DNA of 12,725 nt. Source: Deltaproteobacteria bacterium. Lineage in GTDB: Bacteria; Desulfobacterota; DSM-4660; Desulfatiglandales; HGW-15. Positions 6,410 through 12,725 of the stretch are shown here, piece after piece. The notes beneath the pieces were generated by a model. The model saw only the letters and a list, made by a program, of their open reading frames with translations. It did not search any database and had not been told where the DNA came from. Position numbers and translations under genes: made by a program. Where the stretch lies: NCBI GenBank assembly GCA_019308985.1, contig JAFDHB010000103.1, forward strand, positions 1 to 12,725, written 5' to 3'. The number at the start of each line of letters is the position of its first letter. Position 1 is the first letter of the stretch.

Positions 6410-7248
6410 GTGGGGGCTTCGAGGGATCGAGTTTCAAAACCGGGTGGAATCCTCATTCTAAACACTTCTCGTGGCATCTCCCTGTTGAACACCATCTTCT
6501 GGTTTCGGATGACCAGTTTCTTCTTCATATCCCTTATCACCACCTCCTCTGCGTAGAAAATCCCCCCTTCCTTTCGAAAACCCCTAAAGGAAACATCGAG
6601 CTTATTGTCGCGGTAAGAGACCCATTTTGGGGTAAGGGTTTCAGGATAGAAAATGATCCTTTCAACTTCTACACCTCTCGGATCCAGCAGGACTACCCGG
6701 TCCCGCTCCGGCGAGAGGTACTTATGCTCCCTTATTGTTGGATATCCCCTCAAGACGCTCCACACTATGTCGGGGCCGATGTCGACCTGGAAGAATTTAC
6801 TCAATGCCCTGGGGCTCAAGGAGCCGACATAGAGGCTCCTGTCCTTGAAGGAAAGCACCTGGATCCAGGAATCTTCCAATAGGAGGTGCAGGATAGGTTG
6901 ACCCCATGAATGGGTGATCTCGACCTTCACTTTCAGGGGATCCCTACTCCCCATGATCAATATGTCCGCCTCGTTCACGCCATACCAGGCAGCCGCGGAG
7001 ATCTTTCCCATGGAGAAAAAAGAGGAGGCCTCCCGCCCTTGCCTCCTGATCTCCTCCAGGACCTGCTGTATCCCCTCTCTTTCGATATGCTCCTTCAACG
7101 CCGGCTTGCCAGGCAAAGAAGCGCATCCCGGGAGAGAAATGAGAAGTGACAAAAGGACAAGGCATGTTCCGAAAGGGAATATCCCCCTCAAACCCTGCAA
7201 AAGAGATGATGTGCTACTGGTGGATGCAGGCATGGCACTGGACATCAT
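6397..7248 (-). CDS. LolB-like outer-membrane lipoprotein (DUF4292 type)
   Basis: The 283-residue product has a long signal peptide, with a hydrophobic core at about residues 28-40 and a lipobox LPGC with lipidation at Cys42. The mature part is rich in beta-strand-like segments and contains DNKLDVSFRGF near the C-terminus, consistent with the LolA/LolB-type half-barrel fold seen in DUF4292 proteins. LolB inserts lipoproteins into the outer membrane; that this protein does so is inferred from fold and location. Its ATG (7248-7246) overlaps the TGA of the upstream TPR lipoprotein gene by four bases (ATGA). No strong ribosome site is visible, so translation is probably coupled. Internal ATGs at 7245 and 7233 are possible starts. 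The last residues (TNNK) are encoded by the heptanucleotide array. The sequence is too divergent for me to call it lolB outright. Confidence 0.72.
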   Translation of the reverse strand: MMSSAMPASTSSTSSLLQGLRGIFPFGTCLVLLSLLISLPGCASLPGKPALKEHIEREGIQQVLEEIRRQGREASSFFSMGKISAAAWYGVNEADILIMGSRDPLKVKVEITHSWGQPILHLLLEDSWIQVLSFKDRSLYVGSLSPRALSKFFQVDIGPDIVWSVLRGYPTIREHKYLSPERDRVVLLDPRGVEVERIIFYPETLTPKWVSYRDNKLDVSFRGFRKEGGIFYAEEVVIRDMKKKLVIRNQKMVFNREMPREVFRMRIPPGFETRSLEAPTNNK

Positions 7249-9020
7249 TTGGTTGCATTAAGCAGCCCCTTGACCTTTTCTATCTTCTCGTTGATCTTTT
7301 CCTCTTCAGGGTGTTTGAGGGAAATTGCCTTCCTGTACATCTCCAGGGATTTCTTGTAGTTCTTGGTCACAAAGTAGAGGTCGCCCAGGTGTTCGGAAAT
7401 CGTGGGGTCATCGGGAAGCAGGGAGTAGGCCCTTTCCAGTGCCTCTCCGGCCTCCTTGTACAATCCCTTTTTAAAATATACCCAGCCCAGGCTGTCAATA
7501 ATGTATCCGCTGTCCGGTTTCCTCTTCAATGCCCTCTTGATCATCTCGAGTGCCTCGTCCAGTCTTATGCCCTTCTCAGCATAGGTGTAACCTATGTAGT
7601 TCAACGCGTCAGCATGATCCGGGTCGATCTCCAGGATCCTTTTCATATGCTCAAGGGACCTATCTTTTTCCCCCTTCCTGTCCAATATTACACCCAGCCT
7701 GTACATGAGCTCCGTGTTATTAGGATCTCCCTTTAGACCCTCCTTGATAACCGATATGGCCCTGTCAAACCCTCCCTCCTGTTCATAAATAGAAGACAGC
7801 ATCAAGTACGCTTCTATTTTTTTCGGATCCACCTCCAGGGCTCTTTGGAGAACATCTTTCGCCTCCTCCTGTCTTTCTTGGATATTGAGGAGGTAGGCTA
7901 TATGGAGCTTGGCATTAATGAAATACTTGGACCCTTCGCCTATCTTCTTGAAATGGAGCAGGGCCTTGTCCTTATCCCCCTTTTCTTCATAGGCCATTGC
8001 AAGATAGTATCGTGATTTGTCGTCTTCCGGCCATGCCGACACTATCATCTCCAATTCCTTGATGGATTCCTCGATCTTCCCGTGTTGGAGGTAAATAAGG
8101 CCCAGGGCCTGTCGCCCGGAGGAACCGGGTTTACTCCTCTTCTTTATCTCCTCCATCTGCTCTTCGGCCAGTTTTTCCTGCCCTAGCTTGTAATATATAT
8201 TGATCAACCTCTCCCGGGCGGCCATGTTGAATGGATAATCCCGCAAAAGCTTTTCATAGGTCTCCCTGGCCATCGGGTAGTTCTTCTTCATCTGGTAGAG
8301 CGTACCCAGGTCAAAGAGGGCGGCTTCCATCCGGGGATTCAGCTTCAATGCCTGCTTGTAGGCCTTTTCTGCCTGCTTGAAGTTATCCCTTTCCAGGTGT
8401 ATCCTTCCCCGATAGTAATGGGCTATCAACAGGTCCGGCTCATCTTGAAGGAGCCTATCCAGGTGAGATAGTGCAGCTTCAAATTTTCTGTTCTTGATCA
8501 AGATGTTGGTCAAGACCAACCTTACCCTGGGAAGATCGGGGGCGATCTCCAGGGCCCTCTGGTACTCCCTGACAGCCGCATCATCATCACCGCTCAGGGC
8601 ATAGGCATCCGCCAGCAGCAAAATGTTCTGGATGTCCTGGGGGGCCTCTTGTACGAGCCTCCTTGCCTCCCGGATCGCCCCCTGGTAATCCTTCAGCGTC
8701 TTCAGGTACCCGATCATCTTCCTCCTCAGGAATAGGGAATCCGGGTCATTCTCGATCGCCTTCTTAAGATATTCCAGGGCCTCCTCGTAGCGTCCGTTCA
8801 CTTCACTGAGCGCCGCCATAGTGAACCAGCTATAGGCCTTCTGTAGTCTATCCCGCCCTTCACCAGACTCTGATCTTTCTTGGCCCAGGTCTCCCGGGGG
8901 CTTTGGCGCAACCCCGGTCCGGATCCAAGGAGCACATGAGACCAGGGATCCCACCAGGCTTACCAACAAGACGCACACGAGAGCATAGTTATTTAAGGAT
9001 ATCGGAAAAGTTTTCTTCAA
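7245..9020 (-). CDS. TPR-repeat lipoprotein, LbcA-like
   Basis: A 591-residue protein begins with a signal peptide and lipobox LVSC, with Cys29 the likely lipid anchor. From about residue 60 to the end it is a continuous run of tetratricopeptide repeats, the clearest being YEEALEYLKKAIENDPDS and YKEAGEALERAYSLLPDD. The C-terminal third carries LNYIGYTYAEKG and IIDSLGWVYFKKG, typical of TPR lipoproteins found next to lolB in proteobacteria. In Pseudomonas aeruginosa the equivalent gene (lbcA, product about this size) encodes the outer-membrane partner of the CtpA protease; function here is inferred from size and position. The start is TTG at 9020, inside the end of rpoH. It is supported by GGAGGAG (9037-9031) ten bases upstream, and by the lack of a later start that leaves a complete signal peptide. 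Confidence 0.82.
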   Translation of the reverse strand: MKKTFPISLNNYALVCVLLVSLVGSLVSCAPWIRTGVAPKPPGDLGQERSESGEGRDRLQKAYSWFTMAALSEVNGRYEEALEYLKKAIENDPDSLFLRRKMIGYLKTLKDYQGAIREARRLVQEAPQDIQNILLLADAYALSGDDDAAVREYQRALEIAPDLPRVRLVLTNILIKNRKFEAALSHLDRLLQDEPDLLIAHYYRGRIHLERDNFKQAEKAYKQALKLNPRMEAALFDLGTLYQMKKNYPMARETYEKLLRDYPFNMAARERLINIYYKLGQEKLAEEQMEEIKKRSKPGSSGRQALGLIYLQHGKIEESIKELEMIVSAWPEDDKSRYYLAMAYEEKGDKDKALLHFKKIGEGSKYFINAKLHIAYLLNIQERQEEAKDVLQRALEVDPKKIEAYLMLSSIYEQEGGFDRAISVIKEGLKGDPNNTELMYRLGVILDRKGEKDRSLEHMKRILEIDPDHADALNYIGYTYAEKGIRLDEALEMIKRALKRKPDSGYIIDSLGWVYFKKGLYKEAGEALERAYSLLPDDPTISEHLGDLYFVTKNYKKSLEMYRKAISLKHPEEEKINEKIEKVKGLLNATK

Positions 9021-9972
9021 AGTTTGGGATCTCCTCCGTAAGCCATTTCTTGATATTCTTTATTATCCTTTCCTGGATCTGCCTCACCCTTTCCCGGGAA
9101 ATGTTGTACTTGTCCCCGAGTTCTTGGAGGGTCAAGGGATCTTCCGCCATGATACGGTTGTCAAAGATGTCCAGTTCCTTGCCCGAGAGCCTTTCCCTGT
9201 ACTCCTTCAGCTTTTGCAAAAGGAGTTCCCTGTTTTGCTTTTCCGAAAGCTGCTCATCAATTGAGGCCCTGGGGTCGGGGAGCAGGGATCCGTAGACTTC
9301 CTTGCCCTCGTCACCTATGGGAGCGCTGAGGGATATCTCGGCCCCTCCCAATCTCTGGCTCATCTCTTCCACTTCCTTTTCCTTCACATCCAGACGCTCG
9401 GCCAGGAGCCTCGGTTCGGGATCAAAACCTTGGGATATGAGCCTCTCCCTTTCCTTGGCCAGGTTGAAAAACAGCTTTCTCTGTGTCTGGGTGGTGCCGA
9501 TTTTTACCATCTTCCAGTTTTCCATGATATACTTCAGCATGTAGGCCTTTATCCAGAAGGATGCATAATAGGAAAACTTTATCCCCCTGTAAGGGTCAAA
9601 TTTTCTCACCGCCTGCAAGAGTCCTACGTTGCCTTCTTGAATGAGGTCCAAAAGGCTCTTGGTCCAGTACCTGTGAAAATCCATGGCGATCTTGACCACC
9701 AACCTGAGATTCGACGTAATCAGTCGGTAGGCCGCCTTCTGGTCCTTTTTCTCCCTTACCCTTATTGCCAATTCCGTCTCCTCTTCCCGGGTCAGGAGCT
9801 TGTACTTCTTGATCTCCATCAGGTACAGCTGTAAGGGATCATAGGGGACGAGCGAGCGTTCCTCTGGCACGACCGAAGGTACAAGGGTGGCCTTTTCCGG
9901 TTCCACCGGTTCCTCTTCAGTGATATCAATCACGTCCTCGTCATCAAGAGGAGTATTCTTTGATTCTTCCAT
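8989..9972 (-). CDS. rpoH: Sigma-32-type RNA polymerase sigma factor
   Basis: The 327-residue protein is a group 3 sigma-70 factor. Region 1.2/2.1 begins near DPLQLYLMEI (45-54). Regions 2.2-2.4 contain LLDLIQEGNVGLLQAVRKFD (107-126) and the aromatic YYASFWIKAYMLKYI (135-149). The RpoH box QRKLFFNL (164-171), which marks sigma-32 rather than RpoS or RpoD, is intact. Region 4.2 has the helix-turn-helix LTLQELGDKYNISRERVRQI (280-299). It directs transcription of heat-shock and protein-quality genes in this family. An acidic N-terminal extension of about 45 residues, rich in Glu and Asp, is not present in E. coli RpoH. ATG at 9972 has AAGG two bases upstream. Its end overlaps the TPR lipoprotein start by 32 bases, implying one transcript. 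Confidence 0.92.
   Translation of the reverse strand: MEESKNTPLDDEDVIDITEEEPVEPEKATLVPSVVPEERSLVPYDPLQLYLMEIKKYKLLTREEETELAIRVREKKDQKAAYRLITSNLRLVVKIAMDFHRYWTKSLLDLIQEGNVGLLQAVRKFDPYRGIKFSYYASFWIKAYMLKYIMENWKMVKIGTTQTQRKLFFNLAKERERLISQGFDPEPRLLAERLDVKEKEVEEMSQRLGGAEISLSAPIGDEGKEVYGSLLPDPRASIDEQLSEKQNRELLLQKLKEYRERLSGKELDIFDNRIMAEDPLTLQELGDKYNISRERVRQIQERIIKNIKKWLTEEIPNFEENFSDILK
9031..9037 (-). promoter_or_regulatory. Shine-Dalgarno for the TPR lipoprotein, inside rpoH
   Basis: Reading on the minus strand, GGAGGAG falls within the rpoH codons for Thr-Glu-Glu. It lies 10 bases before a TTG at 9020-9018. This near-ideal ribosome site decides the unusual TTG start of the TPR lipoprotein, whose signal peptide would be lost at any later start. 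The two coding frames overlap by 32 bases. Confidence 0.7.
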
Positions 9973-10249
9973 GGCCTTTTCGCTAAACTGCGCTGATTAC
10001 CTTAGTGCTTCGATTCGCAAGTACGGTGGCGTATCTTTCGGATGAGAATCCTTACTAATCCTCACTCAGCAGTAAGTCCGGAGCAAATAGATACGTTAGC
10101 GTATTTATGAATCGAAGGACTTAGTTGGTGGTATAACTTTTCTTCTCCAGGAAGAAGAGAGCTCCGCAACACTCTTACAGCATGAAAGCGTCCCGGCGCT
10201 GGGTCAAGCCAAATCTGGGTCTTTCTCCACACCTGGATTCCTGTTTTCA
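9973..10249. other. Gap between tyrS and rpoH
   Basis: This 277-base gap has no supported gene. Nearly half is the palindrome 10001-10125. A second, purine/pyrimidine-biased inverted repeat follows, TTCTTC against GAAGAA around 10139-10156, with a short loop. On the minus strand it is weak as a terminator for tyrS, because it is AT-rich and lacks a T-run after the stem. A minus-strand frame of 118 codons (10418 to 10062) runs out of tyrS through here. It has no family resemblance and is probably a by-product. The rpoH promoter should lie in or beyond the palindrome, but I could not locate convincing boxes. Confidence 0.45.
10001..10125. repeat. ~125-bp imperfect palindrome upstream of rpoH
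   Basis: The left arm 10001-10036 and right arm 10089-10124 are inverted copies matching at 28 of 36 positions by eye, including CTTCGATTC (10008-10016) against GAATCGAAG (10109-10117). Inside, TTCGGA (10037-10042) can pair with TCCGGA (10077-10082), and CTTACT (10051-10056) with AGTAAG (10071-10076), leaving a 14-base apical loop. Four of the eight arm mismatches become G-U pairs in a plus-strand RNA but A-C mismatches in a minus-strand RNA. CTTAGT occurs in direct orientation at both ends (10001-10006 and 10120-10125), like a short target duplication. It may be a MITE-type element, a structured RNA, or both. Confidence 0.65.
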
Positions 10250-11479
10250 TTAAGAGACAGTGACCTTGAGATACCTTTTCTTTCCCCCTCTCAGGAGTAT
10301 CGATTCGCTCACCAAGTCCTTCGAGCTGATTATCTGGTCGAACTTCTCTATCCTCCTGTTGTTGATGTATCCGCCTCCCTGGGAAATCAAACGTCTTGCT
10401 TCGCCCCTGCTCTTGCAAATACCGACCCTTTCAAACAGCACGTATGCGGGTATCCCTTCCCGAAGCTCGTCTGCGGAAATGGAACAACTGGGGACGGAAT
10501 CGGATTTCAGGGACTTGTCGCCTCCAAACAGGCTGCGGGCGGCGGCCCTGGCCTTGTCTGCTCCCTCTTTCCCGTGGCACAGGAGCGTTGCCTCGTAAGC
10601 CAACACCTCTTTTGCTTGCCTGAGATCCTTTCCGCCCTTGGCCGTGAGCCTCTTGATCTCATCCAGGGGCAGGAAGGTGAATAGCTTCAGAAAGCGCTCC
10701 ACATCCCTGTCGTCTTGGTTAATCCAGTACTGGTAATAATCATAGGGGGACGTGAGTTCCGGATCGAGCCAGATAGCGCCTTCGTGGGTCTTGCCCATCT
10801 TGACCCCGGCGGAGGTCGTGATCAGAGGAAAAGTAATTCCGTGGACCTCTTCCCCTTCAAGCCTCCTCGTTAGGTCCACCCCGGCGAGGATATTGCCCCA
10901 CTGGTCATTACCCCCCATCTGAAGCCTACAATCGTAATGTTTGAACAGGTACCAGAAATCGTATGCCTGCAGGAGCATGTAATTGAATTCGATGAAACTG
11001 AGGCCCGTTTTCAGCCTGGCCCTGTAACTTTCTGCGGCCAACATCCTGTTTACGCTGAAATGGCGCCCGATATCCCGCAAGAAGTCTATGTAGTTGAGCT
11101 TCGTAAGCCAATCGGCATTGTTGACCATTAGGGCCTTGCCGCCCTCGAAATCCAGAAAACGGGAGAGTTGTTTTTTGATCCCCTTGGCATTTTCCTCGAT
11201 CTCCTCTCTCGTCATTATGCGGCGCATTTCCGTCTTGCCGCTAGGATCCCCTACCAGAGTCGTACCGCCGCCGATAACCGCAATGGGCCTGTGCCCCGTC
11301 CTCTGCATGTGTGCCAGAGACATAATGGGGACGAGGCTGCCTAGATGAAGGCTCTTGGCAGTCGGATCAAAGCCAATATAACAGGTAATAGGCTTCTGCA
11401 ACAACTTGCGAACCTTTTCCCTGTCCGTAACTTGCTCTACAAATCCCCTTTCCTCCAGTATATCAAAGACGTTTTCCAC
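10250..11479 (-). CDS. tyrS: Tyrosyl-tRNA synthetase
   Basis: TyrS charges tRNA-Tyr with tyrosine. The 409-residue product is full length for the bacterial TyrS type. Class I signatures are present: the HIGH-equivalent HLGS at residues 45-48 within GFDPTAKSLHLGSLVP, the tyrosine-pocket region QMGGNDQWGNI (187-197), and the KMSKS-equivalent KMGKT at 227-231. An S4 RNA-binding domain with GGGYINNRRI occupies the C-terminus from about residue 340. The start is GTG at 11479-11477. GAGGA, which overlaps the stop codon of the upstream rodZ-like gene, lies 10 bases before it. Only 6 bases separate that stop from this start, so the two genes are probably co-transcribed and translationally coupled. 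Nothing suggests decay. Confidence 0.96.
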   Translation of the reverse strand: MENVFDILEERGFVEQVTDREKVRKLLQKPITCYIGFDPTAKSLHLGSLVPIMSLAHMQRTGHRPIAVIGGGTTLVGDPSGKTEMRRIMTREEIEENAKGIKKQLSRFLDFEGGKALMVNNADWLTKLNYIDFLRDIGRHFSVNRMLAAESYRARLKTGLSFIEFNYMLLQAYDFWYLFKHYDCRLQMGGNDQWGNILAGVDLTRRLEGEEVHGITFPLITTSAGVKMGKTHEGAIWLDPELTSPYDYYQYWINQDDRDVERFLKLFTFLPLDEIKRLTAKGGKDLRQAKEVLAYEATLLCHGKEGADKARAAARSLFGGDKSLKSDSVPSCSISADELREGIPAYVLFERVGICKSRGEARRLISQGGGYINNRRIEKFDQIISSKDLVSESILLRGGKKRYLKVTVS

Positions 11480-11485
11480 TGTGGT

Positions 11486-12565
11486 TCAATCCTCGCACTT
11501 CGTCCCGCGAAATTCCTTGGGGAGCCTGAGCCTCTTTACTCGACCAATCTCCCCCAAATTCTCAATAATCTTACCGTTGAAATCGAAATCAATTCCGGCA
11601 GCGTTTCCGACCAGTACATAAAACCCATGTTTTGCCCGCCACTGGGGTCGGCTACCCGGCTTGAAAATATACTCCTTTGGATCCTGGTCATCTATACAAA
11701 TCCTGACCCAGGTCTTGTCCTTTACTATCCCTGTCAGGATCAGGATCTCGGTGGTTGTTTCAGGCTCTGCCGGAACAGGGCCAGGTACTCCGGCTATGCT
11801 GGGTGCCTCACCACCCGCCGCCGACCCCGTCTCGCCCTCAGTGATTGCTCCCGGGGCTATCTCACCTGGTTGACTTTCCTCTCCGCGCTCCTCACTGGGC
11901 GGGACTGCTGCCTCACCTCCCGAAAGATCTTTCTCCTCCACCCTTGCAGTGCCTTCTCCACTCTTCCCTGGCCCGGGTTCGACAAGCGACAAGGAAGGTT
12001 CCACTGCCGACACTGCCGTGTCCTCAGGAGGGATTCCCTTTAGGGGAGCCTCAAGGCTACCCTCCCGGCGGGTTTCGATCCCCGTCTTTTCTTCAACGAC
12101 CCTCAAGGCCTCCCTCTCCTCAGGTACAGTGGGCATCCTGGAAATACTGGTGATCCCTATGTAAAGACCGACCGCCACCACGAGGGCTCCCACCACACCA
12201 ATGAGATAGTAAGACCCCCTTTTTTTCTTGGAAAACTTCTTGAATGACAGGGGCGGCTGAGTCTTTGGCACCGATCTTTCGTAAAGGCTGAGGATCCTTT
12301 GCTCATCAAGTCCCAGCAACTGGGCATAGGACCTGACAAAGCCCCTTGTGAAGACCCGGGGAGGCAGCTTATCCCACTCCTCCTTCTCCAATGCTTCAAC
12401 GTAGTGCTTCCTCAACCTCGTAATCTGGGCGACCTGCTCGTGGGTAAGGCCCTTTTTCTCTCTCTCGTTTTTCAAGAGGAGGCCCAACCCCGGTCCCTTT
12501 TGCACCCCTGTATCTTCAGCCGCTAGGTCCAGCTCCGGACCCTCTTTTTGCTCCCTGTTTTCCAT
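11486..12565 (-). CDS. rodZ: RodZ-like cytoskeletal helix-turn-helix membrane protein
   Basis: RodZ links the MreB cytoskeleton to the inner membrane and cell-wall synthesis. The 359-residue product shows the family order. A Xre-type helix-turn-helix comes first, at about residues 27-95, with GLTHEQVAQITRLRKHYVEA and the RodZ-typical LPPRVFTRGFVRSYAQLLGL. A basic juxtamembrane patch (KKFSKKKR, 109-116) and one transmembrane helix at about 119-139 follow. Next is a long Pro/Glu/Gly-rich linker of roughly 130 residues, then a C-terminal periplasmic beta-domain (DUF4115) from about residue 275 with TWVRICIDDQD. The ATG at 12565 has GGGG five bases upstream and gives a normal N-terminus; the upstream ATG at 12622 would add 19 residues unlike the family. 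The last codons overlap the ribosome site of tyrS. Confidence 0.88.
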   Translation of the reverse strand: MENREQKEGPELDLAAEDTGVQKGPGLGLLLKNEREKKGLTHEQVAQITRLRKHYVEALEKEEWDKLPPRVFTRGFVRSYAQLLGLDEQRILSLYERSVPKTQPPLSFKKFSKKKRGSYYLIGVVGALVVAVGLYIGITSISRMPTVPEEREALRVVEEKTGIETRREGSLEAPLKGIPPEDTAVSAVEPSLSLVEPGPGKSGEGTARVEEKDLSGGEAAVPPSEERGEESQPGEIAPGAITEGETGSAAGGEAPSIAGVPGPVPAEPETTTEILILTGIVKDKTWVRICIDDQDPKEYIFKPGSRPQWRAKHGFYVLVGNAAGIDFDFNGKIIENLGEIGRVKRLRLPKEFRGTKCED

Positions 12566-12622
12566 GATGACCCCAGTACCTAAACATAAAGTCCTGATTA
12601 GATGATCACAAATGGGAGACAT

Positions 12623-12725
12623 CCCATCCCAATATCCGTTTGCCCCATTCCACTTTCACCGGGCTGGAACATTTCCGGTAACCGGCCGCCGCTTTTCATG
12701 GTTCAAACCACGAGTGATGCCTCAT
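12623..12725. other. Region upstream of rodZ at the window edge
   Basis: This holds 103 bases before the longest rodZ frame. I see a CCGGT-A-ACCGG palindrome near 12675-12685. A minus-strand frame also enters from the edge and stops at TGA (12705-12703), which could be the last few codons of an upstream gene. There is too little sequence to identify anything. Confidence 0.25.

Noticed and set aside
10138..10160. CTTTTCTTC / GAAGAAGAG hairpin as a tyrS terminator
   Set aside because: The stem is AT-rich and only TTAT follows it on the minus strand, so it is too weak to call as a Rho-independent terminator.
10062..10418. 118-codon minus-strand frame overlapping the tyrS end and the palindrome
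   Set aside because: It overlaps the conserved S4 region of tyrS in another frame and then runs through an inverted repeat. There is no domain, and composition is typical of non-coding translation.

Overview
The window looks like a chromosomal stretch from an anaerobic, Gram-negative bacterium, most likely Desulfobacterota (the former Deltaproteobacteria). This is inferred from gene content: a polyferredoxin/FAD electron-transfer pair, a sigma-32 factor with an RpoH box, lipoproteins suited to an outer membrane, RodZ, and MoaA with a second radical SAM enzyme. No database was searched. No rRNA, tRNA, CRISPR array, transposase or phage gene was recognised.

Layout. Bases 1-483 hold no convincing gene. 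They contain a large palindromic repeat (335-486), a small hairpin bracketed by 9-bp direct repeats (207-279) and what may be a gene remnant. Next come three minus-strand genes: a TPR membrane protein (2350-3048), a four-cluster [4Fe-4S] protein (1746-2261) and an FAD/NAD(P) oxidoreductase (484-1743). The last two sit 2 bases apart and probably form one electron-transfer module. A divergent gap leads to three plus-strand genes: a DedA-family membrane protein (3267-3893), moaA (4056-5051) and a radical SAM/SPASM-like protein (5088-6320). A convergent junction with eight heptanucleotide repeats (6354-6409) follows.

The remaining genes are on the minus strand. rpoH (8989-9972), a TPR lipoprotein (7245-9020) and a LolB-like lipoprotein (6397-7248) overlap one another and are probably one transcript, joining a heat-shock-type sigma factor to outer-membrane lipoprotein functions. 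The TPR lipoprotein followed by a LolB-like gene resembles the lbcA-lolB order of Pseudomonas. Upstream of rpoH is a 277-base gap with a ~125-base imperfect palindrome (10001-10125). Beyond it, rodZ (11486-12565) and tyrS (10250-11479) are tightly coupled.

Most genes here are housekeeping. I did not find a clearly new defence, secretion or biosynthetic system. The points most worth checking are the non-coding palindromes, the FeS/FAD pair without a visible catalytic partner, the radical SAM gene behind moaA, and the rpoH-TPR-LolB operon.
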